NCBI RefSeq assembly: GCF_001185345.1
Contig: NZ_KQ236744.1
Location: 346,124-392,385, forward strand
Direction: 5' to 3'
Origin: Dorea sp. D27
Lineage (GTDB): Bacteria; Bacillota; Clostridia; Lachnospirales; Lachnospiraceae
Length of the DNA stretch: 46,262 bases
The position numbers and the translations under genes were made by a program. Positions within the stretch are counted from its first letter, which is position 1, and every line of letters starts with the position of its first letter. The notes beneath the pieces were generated by a model. That model did no database searches. It saw only the letters and a list, made by a program, of their open reading frames with translations, and was not told the origin of the DNA. Below, in pieces: positions 24,484 through 33,728 of this stretch.

Positions 24484-25803
24484 ATGGCTTACATAGATAA
24501 ATACAGGAACTACCTTGAGTCGGTGCCGGATGTCATCGAACGGTGCCGTGCGTCCGGAAAAAGGCCGGTGCTGGCCTACACGAGCAATCTGGACGCCATT
24601 GTGGAATGGGATGTGGAGAGCTTCAACAGGCTGCTGGCACAGTATCTGGAGGAAGAACCTTCCTGTGAAGAAGGAGAGACCGTTGGAAATATGCGGGATT
24701 TTGCTAAGATAGTGAGCTACTATGCGGTCAACGGACTTGGGGGAGAGGTAGAGATAACATCCGGCGGGGTTATAGAGAGGCTGAAAGATTATTTTGACAT
24801 ATATTACGGACTTGGAGGAACATGCGCACAGGGCGCTGCCGCGCTTGGCACGTTAGGAGTGCCGGTATTGATTCATATTACGGACCAATCGCCGGAGGTG
24901 GCGGCGTGGCTGGATGACAAGGAGATAGAATCTGTGAAAGGGCACAGAAGCGTTCCGATACGGGAGTGCGTGACGGAGGAGAAGCCTGTAATCCACCTGA
25001 TCATACAGTATGACAAAGGGGATGTAATCAGGTGCGGGGACAAGGAATATGAGGTGCCGGTTTCCAACCGCCTGATCATGGGGTATGATAAGGTGCATAA
25101 GGTCATGCCGGTAAGACAGGATTTTCTGGAATATCTGGAGGAACATGCAGGGATGATGTGCTCCTATGATATTTCGGGATTCAATGCCATAGTGGAACCG
25201 GAAGTCCTGAAGGAGCGTATCGGCCGGCTGGCACTGCACTACAGGACATTAAGGACAAGGAATCCCCGGCTTAAGATATATTTTGAAAGCGCCCACTTTA
25301 TCAGTGCCGGATGCAGGGACCTGTTGTATGACACGCTTGCCGGACATATGGATATCATGGGTATGAATGAGGAAGAGCTGGTGAATCTGGCAGGGAAAAA
25401 ATCCCATCCGGTAGACAAGGATGATATAAGATCTGTAATAAAAGGGCTTGATCATATGCTGGAGCTATATCCGGTGAAAGGAATCGTGATGCACAGCAAG
25501 GACTATGCGCTGTACTACGGAGATATGATGGAAGGGGTGGACGTTGAGATGGGCCTTACACTCGGCAGCCTTATGTCCGGGACACGGGCGCGCATCGGAC
25601 GTTATGGCACGATGGACGACTGCAGAGAAAGCCTGAAGCTTCCGTTAAGCCCTACGGGAACCGGGTTTGCACAGACTCTGGGTGAGATGGATCTGAAACA
25701 CGAGGCTGTGCTCGTGCCGTCGCGATACATGGAGAAGCCGAGATATACAATCGGGCTGGGAGATACCTTCGTAGCCGGAATGCAGCTATGTTTTATGCAA
25801 TAG
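24484..25803 (+). CDS. ADP-dependent phosphofructokinase/glucokinase-family sugar kinase
   Basis: A 439-residue protein of the ADP-dependent PFK/GK family (ribokinase fold). The glycine-rich sugar lid GLGG is at 109-112, the Mg-binding N-x-x-E motif is NEEE (295-298), and the catalytic GLGD is 424-427 with Asp427 as base. This family is best known from archaeal glycolysis, with scattered bacterial members. It would phosphorylate a sugar or sugar phosphate with ADP; donor and substrate are inferred. Start follows GGAGG. It is the last gene of the aldolase operon, next to the ribose-type importer. Confidence 0.85.
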   Translation: MAYIDKYRNYLESVPDVIERCRASGKRPVLAYTSNLDAIVEWDVESFNRLLAQYLEEEPSCEEGETVGNMRDFAKIVSYYAVNGLGGEVEITSGGVIERLKDYFDIYYGLGGTCAQGAAALGTLGVPVLIHITDQSPEVAAWLDDKEIESVKGHRSVPIRECVTEEKPVIHLIIQYDKGDVIRCGDKEYEVPVSNRLIMGYDKVHKVMPVRQDFLEYLEEHAGMMCSYDISGFNAIVEPEVLKERIGRLALHYRTLRTRNPRLKIYFESAHFISAGCRDLLYDTLAGHMDIMGMNEEELVNLAGKKSHPVDKDDIRSVIKGLDHMLELYPVKGIVMHSKDYALYYGDMMEGVDVEMGLTLGSLMSGTRARIGRYGTMDDCRESLKLPLSPTGTGFAQTLGEMDLKHEAVLVPSRYMEKPRYTIGLGDTFVAGMQLCFMQ

Positions 25804-25914
25804 TTCTTTTTTTACCTATTGAGTGAAAAATAATTTCATTACAAGGTACATAAATTGTAATTAATAGCTAAAAATTAAGTTTGGAATGTGGGATATTTAA
25901 CAAAAATTGCAATT

Positions 25915-25969
25915 ATATGAAATTATATTTCATATTTACATTGACATTTAAGTATTGGATTGATATGAT
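25915..25969 (+). promoter_or_regulatory. Importer promoter with 21-base palindrome
   Basis: TTGACA (25941-25946), 17-base spacer, TATGAT (25964-25969). Just upstream is the perfect palindrome ATATGAAAT-TAT-ATTTCATAT (25915-25935), whose right half is the ATATTTCAT box also present before the aldolase operon. ATTACAA (25838-25844) and TTGTAAT (25855-25861) form a second dyad further up. No hairpin terminator is seen after the kinase at 25803, so read-through is possible. Confidence 0.8.
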
Positions 25970-26039
25970 TTTTCCAGAGACGAAGAGCTTCCCGTACGGA
26001 AGAGAAGGAAGTGCGTAAGGCAAGAATGAGGTGAGATAT

Positions 26040-27560
26040 TTGGAAGAGAAGACGAGAGCAGACGAAACATTTGTATTGGAATGCCGCGGCATCTCCAAAG
26101 CGTTCGGGGGCACCCAGGCACTTAAGGATGTTGATTTATTTGTGAGGCCCGGAGAGGTGCATGCGCTTCTCGGAGAAAACGGAGCCGGCAAGTCTACATT
26201 GATGAAATGCATTATCGGACTTCACCAGCAGGATGAGGGGACGATTCGGTTTGAAGGCAGGCCGTATACGGCCAGGGGACCGGTGGAAGCGCTGAACGCC
26301 GGGATATCTATGATACATCAGGAACTGAATCCGGAACCCCATCTGACGATAGCGGAAAGTGTTTTCCTCAAAAGGGAGGACACGAAAGGTATCTTTCTGA
26401 ATAAGAGAGCGCAGAACGAACGGGCGGAAGATATCTTAAAAAAGTTCAACTTTCCGCACAGCGCCAAGACGTTGATGAAAGAGCTGACGCTGGCACAGAT
26501 GCAGATGGTTGAGATCATCAAGGCAGTATCGTGCAATGCCAGGCTGATTATCATGGATGAGCCCACCTCATCCCTGGACAGCGAGGAGACAGAGCATCTG
26601 TTCAATACGATTCGTGAACTGAAGGAAAAGGGTGTGGCAATCATCTATATATCCCACAGGATGGAAGAGATTTTCAGAATCAGCGACCATGTTTCCGTAT
26701 TCAGGGACGGTACATATATCGGGGAGCGTCCCATGGAAGGAGTCACCCGTGATGAATTGATCTCCATGATGGTCGGACGTAAAGTTGAAAATGTATTTCC
26801 AAAGACGGCCTGTGATATCGGGGACGTCGTATTCAAGGCGGATAGGCTTTGCGGGAAGGGATTTGAGGATATCAGCTTTGAGGTGAGGAAAGGTGAGATT
26901 CTTGGCATTTCAGGTCTGGTAGGATCGGGGCGGAGTGAGACGATGCGGGCCATATTCGGCATGGACCCTGTTACGGGCGGCAGAATATTTCTGGAAGGCA
27001 GAGAAATCAGGATAAGAAAACCAAGCCAGGCCATCCGGCATGGAATCTGCATGGTAAATGAAGACAGAAAAAACTATGGCCTGGCGCTCCACCGGTCGAT
27101 ACGGGAGAATATGACGCTGCCCACGCTGCCGATGAAACAGAAGGCCCCGATACTCAACAAGAGGCAGGAAGAGAAAGAATGCATGGAGATGGGCAAGATG
27201 CTGACGCTGAAATCGGCCAGTATTGAGCACGATGCATTTTCTTTAAGCGGCGGCAACCAGCAGAAGGTCGTACTGGCGAAGTGGCTGCTTGCCGACCCGA
27301 AAGTATTGATCCTGGATGAACCTACCAGGGGGGTTGACGTGGGTGCGAAGTCGGAGATCCATACGTTGATGTGCGAATTTGCGGCAAGAGGGATGGCAGT
27401 CATCATGATTTCATCAGAGCTGCCAGAAGTGATGGGCATGAGCGACCGCATTCTCGTCTATCATGAAGGGAAGATCAACGGAGAAGTCTCCCGGGAGGAA
27501 ATATTGAGCGGAAGCGCGGACCAGGAGACGATTCTGGGTAAGGCGTTCGGCGGAAAATAG
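26040..27560 (+). CDS. Ribose-type sugar ABC importer ATPase (RbsA/MglA family)
   Basis: About 506 residues with two ATPase domains. The first has Walker A GENGAGKST, signature and LIIMDEPTSSLD. The second has the degenerate GLVGSGRSE loop, then SGGNQQKVVLAKWL and VLILDEPTRGVD as in this family. Start: TTG 26040 with GAGGTGAG just upstream, or GTG 26031 in the same frame. Energises import with the permease and binding protein that follow. Confidence 0.92.
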   Translation: MEEKTRADETFVLECRGISKAFGGTQALKDVDLFVRPGEVHALLGENGAGKSTLMKCIIGLHQQDEGTIRFEGRPYTARGPVEALNAGISMIHQELNPEPHLTIAESVFLKREDTKGIFLNKRAQNERAEDILKKFNFPHSAKTLMKELTLAQMQMVEIIKAVSCNARLIIMDEPTSSLDSEETEHLFNTIRELKEKGVAIIYISHRMEEIFRISDHVSVFRDGTYIGERPMEGVTRDELISMMVGRKVENVFPKTACDIGDVVFKADRLCGKGFEDISFEVRKGEILGISGLVGSGRSETMRAIFGMDPVTGGRIFLEGREIRIRKPSQAIRHGICMVNEDRKNYGLALHRSIRENMTLPTLPMKQKAPILNKRQEEKECMEMGKMLTLKSASIEHDAFSLSGGNQQKVVLAKWLLADPKVLILDEPTRGVDVGAKSEIHTLMCEFAARGMAVIMISSELPEVMGMSDRILVYHEGKINGEVSREEILSGSADQETILGKAFGGK

Positions 27561-27572
27561 GAGGTAGAGCCA

Positions 27573-28550
27573 ATGGCAAGAGAAAAAGGCAGAATCATCG
27601 GAATGGACAGAGAAAAGTTCCGCATGTTCATGGGCAAATATGGAATCGGTGTAATCCTTCTGATTATGATGATTTTTATATCTGTCATGGAACCGTCATT
27701 CAGAAGTACGAGCAATATGATCAATGTTGCGACACAAGTATCTATCAACGCGATGATCGCATATGGCATGTGCCTTGCGATTACGACGGAAGGAATCGAC
27801 TTGTCCGTGGGAGCGCAGCTTGCACTCGTGAGCTGTGTCCTTGGACAGCTCATATCGGGTAAAGGGTGGAATATCGCGGCGGCGATTATCGTGGCGCTTC
27901 TCGTGTCCACGGTATGGGGATTCATCAACGGATTTTTAATATCAAAGTTTAATATGTTCCCGTTTGTAGTGACGCTGTCCACCCAGCTGATTATCCGGGG
28001 TCTTGCGCAGGTCATCAGCGGAGGCCAGGCCATCCCGATAACGGACACGGCATTTAAGAGTATCTACTCAGCAAAAATCGGACCGGTACCTTTTCCCATA
28101 CTCGTCTTGATTCTGGCAACGCTTCTCATGTACATGATACTCCACTGGACCAAGTTCGGACGGTACGTATTTGCAGTGGGTGACAATATGCAGGCGGCAA
28201 TCGCCTCTGGCGTGAGTATTATCAAGACGAAGACGGCGGTCTATGCCATATCGGGTCTTCTGGCAGGGATAGCCGGCATTATCTTTACGGCCAAGACCGC
28301 CTCTGCCCAGTCCAATATAGGGATCGGGTACGAGACCGACGCGGTGGCGGCCTGCGTGCTCGGAGGCACATCCTTCGCCGGCGGTGTCGCCACAGTGCCT
28401 GGAGTGCTTATGGGGATATTCATCATCGGTTTCATCTACAACGGCATGAACCTGATTGGAATTGATTCCTATTACCAGTCCATGACAAAAGGTGCGGTTA
28501 TCATAGGGGCCGTGCTTCTTGATATGGTCATGAATAAAAAGAACAATTAG
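27573..28550 (+). CDS. Ribose-type sugar ABC importer permease (RbsC family)
   Basis: A 325-residue permease with about 8-10 hydrophobic helices. The helix containing EGIDLSVGAQLAL and the ...GGTSFAGGVATVPGVLMG segment are characteristic of RbsC/BPD_transp_2. One channel subunit of the homodimer. It starts 12 bases after the ATPase. 78 bases separate it from the binding protein, with a short G/C-rich dyad (GAGGC/GCCTC near 28572-28586). Confidence 0.92.
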   Translation: MAREKGRIIGMDREKFRMFMGKYGIGVILLIMMIFISVMEPSFRSTSNMINVATQVSINAMIAYGMCLAITTEGIDLSVGAQLALVSCVLGQLISGKGWNIAAAIIVALLVSTVWGFINGFLISKFNMFPFVVTLSTQLIIRGLAQVISGGQAIPITDTAFKSIYSAKIGPVPFPILVLILATLLMYMILHWTKFGRYVFAVGDNMQAAIASGVSIIKTKTAVYAISGLLAGIAGIIFTAKTASAQSNIGIGYETDAVAACVLGGTSFAGGVATVPGVLMGIFIIGFIYNGMNLIGIDSYYQSMTKGAVIIGAVLLDMVMNKKNN

Positions 28551-28628
28551 CTTACCGGGTGATAGTTAGGAGGCGGGAGGAGCCTCTTGATTATAAAAAG
28601 TTTATTCATCTCAGAAGGAGGAAGAAAA

Positions 28629-29645
28629 ATGAAAAGAAAAGTGTTAAGCGTACTGCTCTGTGTCATGATGACAGCCGTACTGGCAGCCGGGTGCGGCTCA
28701 GACAGCAAGGATGACGGCAAAAAGGACGACGGCGCCAAGACGGAGGATGCCAAGGAGGGCGATGTGAACGGAGACGGTAAGATTATCTGTGGCTATATCT
28801 CGAAGAATATCGTCGACCCGTTCCACGCTCCAATTAATGATTATGCAAAAGAGACGTTCGATGGGCTTAAGAAGGACGGGACGATTGACGACTGGACGGG
28901 CATCCTGGATGGCGAGACGGACGCCAACAAGCAGATAGACCGTGCGGACGAGTGCATCGCGAAGAACTGCGATTATGTCATCATCCTTCCGGCAGAAGCG
29001 AGCGCTTCCGACGCTGCCGTAACTAAGATGACAGATGCAGGCATCAAGGTCATCGTCGTAAATTCCAAGACAGACAGTACGGATGATGTGGCAATGTCCT
29101 ATGTAGGCCCGAACGATGTGGAAGCGGGCGAGATGCTTGCTCAGTGGGTTATCGATAATGTGCCGGACGGAGGAAAATACGCGCACTGTCAGGGCGTTAT
29201 CGGCAATTCTGCCCAGATCCAGCGGGGAGAGGGCATAGAGAATATCATGAAGGATAACGGCAAGTTTGAATCCGTCGGAGACTTCCCGTGTGAATGGCAG
29301 GCAGATAAGGCGGCCAACGTAGCCACGGATATGATGAACCAGTACGGAGATGACCTGAAGGCCATCATCTGCGACAACGACGATATGTCCTCGGCGGCTC
29401 AGAAAGCCTGCAACGATGCCGGAAGAAAAGACATCGTGTGCGTAGGTGTGGACGGCAATGAGAACCCGCTGCAGATGGTAAAAGACGGCGAGATGGGCGC
29501 CACGGTCCTCCAGGACGGCCCTGCGCAGGTAGAAGGAGCCATAGATCTAATAAAGAAAGCATTAAACGGTGAAGAGACGGAGAAGGAAGTTATGATATCT
29601 TTCGTGCTTGTAACAAAAGACAATGTGGATGAATATCTGAAATAG
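28629..29645 (+). CDS. Ribose-type sugar-binding lipoprotein (RbsB family)
   Basis: A 338-residue lipoprotein: signal of about 21 residues, lipobox L-A-A-G-C with Cys22, an Asp/Lys-rich linker, then a periplasmic-binding-protein type 1 fold with 'IICGYISKNIVDPF' start and 'AICDNDDMSSAA' and 'VGVDGNENPLQMV' loops. Start ATG 28629 follows AAGGAGG. It captures the sugar for RbsAC. The ligand is unknown, but genetic linkage to aldolase and kinase suggests a hexose or hexose derivative. Confidence 0.92.
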   Translation: MKRKVLSVLLCVMMTAVLAAGCGSDSKDDGKKDDGAKTEDAKEGDVNGDGKIICGYISKNIVDPFHAPINDYAKETFDGLKKDGTIDDWTGILDGETDANKQIDRADECIAKNCDYVIILPAEASASDAAVTKMTDAGIKVIVVNSKTDSTDDVAMSYVGPNDVEAGEMLAQWVIDNVPDGGKYAHCQGVIGNSAQIQRGEGIENIMKDNGKFESVGDFPCEWQADKAANVATDMMNQYGDDLKAIICDNDDMSSAAQKACNDAGRKDIVCVGVDGNENPLQMVKDGEMGATVLQDGPAQVEGAIDLIKKALNGEETEKEVMISFVLVTKDNVDEYLK

Positions 29646-29654
29646 TCCTCATAA

Positions 29655-29683
29655 TAAAGGGAGTGCAGCGGGCACTCCCTTTA
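29655..29683. terminator. Terminator after the ribose-type importer
   Basis: taaagggagtgc (29655-29666) pairs with gcactcccttta (29672-29683) around a 5-base loop; AT-rich flanks allow use from both directions. Confidence 0.8.
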
Positions 29684-29718
29684 TAATCTTATAATCTTGC
29701 TGCGGAGCAGCTTTTGCT

Positions 29719-30786
29719 TTACCGGCTTTCCATGTATCCTTGAAACACATCTGCCACCCTCTGCATATCGTCTCTGGTAAAACGCTGGTCGCAGCTGATG
29801 GACATGATGTGGTCATAGATGTAGTGTGCGCCGGGATACTTTTCAATGTCTATGAACGGTGGCACCGGCCAGTATATTTTCGGCGGTATGCCGGCGGCAG
29901 CCAGGTGTTTCATGAGGGATTCCCTGTCTTCACAGAGGAAGGGGAAGAACATAGGACAGGTATCCTGCGGAAGGTCCGGGAAAACAGGGCATACCGATGA
30001 ACTGACAGGAAGATGCTCCAGCAGATACTCATAATTGTCACGGCGCTTCTTAACGGCATCCGCGAGCGGATAATGGAGGATCGTCTGGAGAGACTCGCCG
30101 TCGCCTTCCTGCATGTCGAAGATTTCACGCAGCATCCATTCTGCTTTCCAGAACGCATCGGCACTCTTTTTGTTCAATGCTTCGTCTTCGGTTCTTTCAT
30201 ATTCTTCTCTAATCCGGAGCGCGCTGTCTCTTATCTTGAGATGTTCTTCATCCGCCGGGACGGGTGATACGCCAAAGCGTCCCGCACGTTTGAACGCCAG
30301 TCCTCCGGAGGCGACTCCCATCCATTTTCGGAGACTCACTGCGATATAGTCGGTGTCAGGGCAGGGCCCAGATGGTGAGAAGGCGGTGTGGGTCGTATCC
30401 TGCATGACTGTCACGCCGCTGTTTCTGCATGCCCTGACAAAATCAGTGTCAAAAGTAGAAAAGCCATAATAGCCGCAGATAAGCAGAAAGCTGATTTTGT
30501 CTATGAGACTGTCGTCAAACTGGGGTACCAGGCTGTGGTCCACGTCGTAGTAGTAGATCTTGTAGCCCGCTTTTACGAAACAGCCACTAACCGTCTCGCA
30601 CGTATATGCGGGGAGATAGGCCGTCCGTTTCGTATCTGTGAGCATGGAATCCTGCAGGCAGAAATAGATGGCGCAGCGTCCGGACATAAGGTGTCTTACG
30701 TCGCCTGCGTCCGGGCAGACGAGGTCTATGTAACCGTTTGTTTCAGAACTGTTCTTTTCGTAGGGGAAGAATCCTCCTATTTCCAT
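29719..30786 (-). CDS. DegT/DnrJ-like PLP-dependent aminotransferase-fold protein
   Basis: A 355-residue protein of the DegT/DnrJ/EryC1/StrS fold. The candidate Schiff-base lysine is in SLRKWMG (about residue 150), preceded by the phosphate-binding region 'DTTHTAF', with a TAYLPAYTCETV stretch near the start. Members usually make amino sugars. The start at 30786 follows AGGAGGT. It stands alone between the importer terminator and an RpiR gene, so its pathway partners are not visible. Confidence 0.6.
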   Translation of the reverse strand: MEIGGFFPYEKNSSETNGYIDLVCPDAGDVRHLMSGRCAIYFCLQDSMLTDTKRTAYLPAYTCETVSGCFVKAGYKIYYYDVDHSLVPQFDDSLIDKISFLLICGYYGFSTFDTDFVRACRNSGVTVMQDTTHTAFSPSGPCPDTDYIAVSLRKWMGVASGGLAFKRAGRFGVSPVPADEEHLKIRDSALRIREEYERTEDEALNKKSADAFWKAEWMLREIFDMQEGDGESLQTILHYPLADAVKKRRDNYEYLLEHLPVSSSVCPVFPDLPQDTCPMFFPFLCEDRESLMKHLAAAGIPPKIYWPVPPFIDIEKYPGAHYIYDHIMSISCDQRFTRDDMQRVADVFQGYMESR

Positions 30787-30851
30787 ATGTGATACCTCCT
30801 GTAATTATAATTATATATTCTGTTTCTTCGGTTGGCTTTTGCAGCGCCGGC

Positions 30852-31688
30852 TCAGGACGACAGGGTCTTTTTAAAATCCTTTCTTTCAGACTCAGGAACC
30901 ATATCGATGACGAGACAGGACGCGAGAAGATTCAAGGCTGTCATAGGCAGCGTCAATGAATTATAGAACATCTTCGTCGAAGTCTGGCAGAGAAGCAGGT
31001 GGGTGCTGTGCTCGGCCGCCGGTGAAGAGATGCTGTCGGTGATGGTAAGGATAGGGACACCTGTGTCCGCCGCCTTTCTGGCAATGCTCGCCATTGGATA
31101 ATAATACTTGGGGAAGGAAAAGAAGACGACAAGGTCTCCCTCGCACAGGTGCTGCAGGCGGTTCTGCGTCTCGGCCAGGTCGGCCAGGTCGATCAGTGTG
31201 GCGTTGAAATACAGCAGCCGGAGCCTCGCTTCCAGAAAATCACCGAGTATTTTGGAGATGTCATGCGCAAAAATGAATATCCGTCTGCTTTCTTTTATCT
31301 TCCCGGCGGCGGCCACGATGGATTCCGGGTTGAATGAAGCTGAGAAATCGGCTACCGCGGCTGCTTCCTGGCGGCAGATGTCTGTTAGCAGCGCCTCCTT
31401 TGCAGAGCAAGACGCATTTTCAGGCGGAAAATAAGCAGGCGCGGAGAGCAGGCGTATCATATGCTGTGTGTATTCCCTGAATTCATTCTTCAGCTCCAGG
31501 AAGCTGGAACAGCCTATTTTTTCGCAGAAGCGCAGCAGGGTAAGCTCGGAAGAGGCTGTCTGCTGGCTCAGCTGGGCCAGAGTGATATAGCAGACGTCCT
31601 CTGGATTATCCATCAGATAGTCTGCGATTCCCTTCTGCTTCTTTGTCAATGCGGGATACATGTCCCGGATTCTCTGTAATATGTCCAT
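30852..31688 (-). CDS. RpiR/MurR-family regulator (symporter-creatininase operon)
   Basis: A 278-residue regulator with an N-terminal HTH ('LTKKQKGIADYLM...LAQLSQQTASSELTLLRFCEKIG') and a C-terminal SIS domain. Start: ATG 31688 with AAAGGA before it. It is divergent from a symporter operon, and two 14-base operator copies lie between. It probably represses or activates that operon in response to a small ligand, although this is inference. Confidence 0.85.
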   Translation of the reverse strand: MDILQRIRDMYPALTKKQKGIADYLMDNPEDVCYITLAQLSQQTASSELTLLRFCEKIGCSSFLELKNEFREYTQHMIRLLSAPAYFPPENASCSAKEALLTDICRQEAAAVADFSASFNPESIVAAAGKIKESRRIFIFAHDISKILGDFLEARLRLLYFNATLIDLADLAETQNRLQHLCEGDLVVFFSFPKYYYPMASIARKAADTGVPILTITDSISSPAAEHSTHLLLCQTSTKMFYNSLTLPMTALNLLASCLVIDMVPESERKDFKKTLSS

Positions 31689-31790
31689 GTTGTTTCCTTT
31701 CCACAATATAGTACCCTTATAAAAAACAGGCAGCGGTGATGCGTCATAAACTGCTTATAAAATAAATATAAAGAATATATAAACATTTTG

Positions 31791-31858
31791 CAAGTAAATA
31801 CTTTACAATTTTGCTGTTATATGTATAATAATAATTAAAAAGTAAAGTAAATACTTTA
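31791..31858 (+). promoter_or_regulatory. Symporter promoter with paired RpiR operator sites
   Basis: TTTACA (31802-31807) and TATAAT (31824-31829) have a 16-base spacer. The 14-mer AAGTAAATACTTTA occurs twice, at 31792-31805 and 31845-31858, 53 bases apart (about five helical turns). The second copy extends to the perfect palindrome TAAAGTA-AA-TACTTTA (31843-31858). One copy overlaps the -35, the other lies past the start. Confidence 0.8.
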
Positions 31859-31945
31859 TTTTTTGGGAATTCTGTACATCTCATGATAAATAAAGTAGGT
31901 CAGCTTTGCAGAAGGAAGTACAAAAAAGGGAGGAGAGAAGCAGCA

Positions 31946-32218
31946 ATGAAAAAACTATTTGAAAAACACTTTGAGCGCACATGGCTTGTAATCTTTCTGA
32001 TCATGTTCGTCATCATCATGATTCCGTTTCCGTTCTTTTACAGCGAAACGTATATTCCGGCTATAGGGGGGATTCCCTCATATATCTTCGGATGGTTCGT
32101 ACATACGGCAATCACGTTTGCCCTGATTATCGTCTATTACAGAATGTGCATGAAGCGAAAAGAATACCACGTGTATGATGAGAAGAACGAGGAAGTTACG
32201 GAAGGAGGAGAGGAATAA
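31946..32218 (+). CDS. Small two-helix symporter partner protein
   Basis: A 90-residue protein with two membrane helices and a charged C-terminus (KNEEVTEGGEE). Small proteins of this type, with a Phe/Pro-rich first helix, often precede sodium/solute symporters (DUF997/YhdT- or DUF3311-like). Start ATG 31946 follows GGGAGGAG. Its stop overlaps the start of the symporter (TAATG), so the two are translationally coupled. Confidence 0.75.
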   Translation: MKKLFEKHFERTWLVIFLIMFVIIMIPFPFFYSETYIPAIGGIPSYIFGWFVHTAITFALIIVYYRMCMKRKEYHVYDEKNEEVTEGGEE

Positions 32219-33702
32219 TGTCTGAAGCAATCCAACCATCACCGGCACCGTTTTATACGGTCCTTGCCATATATCTTGGTATTATGGCGTTTATCGGCTG
32301 GTATGCCAGCAGAAAGACGAAGAATCTTGGTGATTTCTTCGTTCTCAGCGGAAAAGCCGGCGTAATCGTAAGCGGTATCGCTTACTTTTCTACACAATTT
32401 TCCATGGGTACGTTCCTTGGCACTCCGGGTACGATATTTGGCGTCGGTTATGCAGGAATGGCAATCTCGGTTCCTGGTGCTGTATTCTGCATGATTCTGC
32501 CGGCCCTTCTGATAGGAAGAAAACTTGTGACGCTTGGGCATGAATACGGTTTTCTTACGATGGCAGACTATCTGACCGACCGCTATCACTCCAGGTCTAT
32601 GAGCGGCGTGCTCGGTGTCATGATGCTGTTTTTCCTCATCCCGATGATGGGGGCCCAGATCATCGGTGCCGGAGTCATCGTTCACGTATTTACCGGCCTG
32701 CCTGAGTGGGTAGGCGTTGTAGGAATGGGAGTTATTGTTATACTATATTGTATGAGCGGCGGAATGAAGGGGGCGATGATGACCGACGTCATCCAGGGAT
32801 CTCTTATGATAGGTACCGCGGTTGTTACATTTATCGTCTCGGTCGTAATGGGAGGCGGCTTTGAAAATATCAACAGCACGCTTCAGAATATGAATGAGTC
32901 TTACCTGACCTTCCCCGGGGCGAACGGGTATATGCCGTGGGCATACTATGTGTCCAACATCGTGCTCTGGTCCTTCTTCACGATGGGGCAGCCCCACTTG
33001 TTTACGAAGTTCTTTACGATGAAGGACCATAAGACGATGTTCAAGGCCATACTGCTCGGGACAGGCGGGATGTTCGTCTCCGCCACGCTGATCGAATGGG
33101 CGGGTGTGAATGGAATCGCGTCTATACAGAATATCGAGAAGGCAGACCAGATTGTTCCTATGATTCTGCAGCGGGGGCTGAATCCATTCCTGGCTTCCCT
33201 GTTCATCGCAGGAATCGTGGCAGCAGGAATGTCAACCATCGACGGGATTCTCGTCACTACGACCGGGGCCGTGACACGAGATATCTATCAGAAGATAGTG
33301 AACAAGAAGGCGACCGATGAGAGCGTTATGAAGCTTTCGAAAGTCGTTACCATATTAATCGGCCTGGTCGTAATACTTTTCGGCGTATTCCAGCCGGGCA
33401 GCATCTTTGAAATCAACCTATTCGCTTTTTCCGGAATGGCGGTCTTCGTCGTACCGATTCTGTTTGGCATGTACTGGAAGAAATCGACGGCTCCGGGTGC
33501 TATAGCAGCCGTGGCGGTAGGCGTAATTGCCCTTCTCAGCTTTACGCTCATTCCGGAAGTGAAGGAACTGGCACATGGATTCCATGCACTGTTCCCGGCT
33601 ACGATACTCGGTGCGGTTACGATGGTAATTGTCAGCAGGCTGACGCAGGCTCCGCCGCAGGAGACGATTGACCGGCACTTCAAACTGTTCCAGAAAGGTT
33701 AG
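32218..33702 (+). CDS. Sodium:solute symporter (SSF family)
   Basis: A 494-residue transporter with about 13 predicted helices. The SSF pattern is seen in 'FVLSGKAGVIVSGIAYFSTQFS...GTPG' near residues 38-80 and 'AAGMSTIDGILVTTTGAVTRDIY' near 345-367, a conserved Na-binding segment. It imports a sodium-coupled solute; creatininase-family and RpiR partners suggest an amide or amino-sugar-type compound. It is followed by a 26-base gap to the creatininase gene. Confidence 0.9.
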   Translation: MSEAIQPSPAPFYTVLAIYLGIMAFIGWYASRKTKNLGDFFVLSGKAGVIVSGIAYFSTQFSMGTFLGTPGTIFGVGYAGMAISVPGAVFCMILPALLIGRKLVTLGHEYGFLTMADYLTDRYHSRSMSGVLGVMMLFFLIPMMGAQIIGAGVIVHVFTGLPEWVGVVGMGVIVILYCMSGGMKGAMMTDVIQGSLMIGTAVVTFIVSVVMGGGFENINSTLQNMNESYLTFPGANGYMPWAYYVSNIVLWSFFTMGQPHLFTKFFTMKDHKTMFKAILLGTGGMFVSATLIEWAGVNGIASIQNIEKADQIVPMILQRGLNPFLASLFIAGIVAAGMSTIDGILVTTTGAVTRDIYQKIVNKKATDESVMKLSKVVTILIGLVVILFGVFQPGSIFEINLFAFSGMAVFVVPILFGMYWKKSTAPGAIAAVAVGVIALLSFTLIPEVKELAHGFHALFPATILGAVTMVIVSRLTQAPPQETIDRHFKLFQKG

Positions 33703-33728
33703 TGCCACATAAAAGAGGAGGTAATTAG

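Noticed and set aside
22672..25803. Reading the aldolase operon as standard glycolysis (fba plus pfk)
   Set aside because: The RpiR control, the adjacent inducible importer and the ADP-type kinase argue for a dedicated catabolic unit rather than housekeeping glycolysis; kept as an alternative only.
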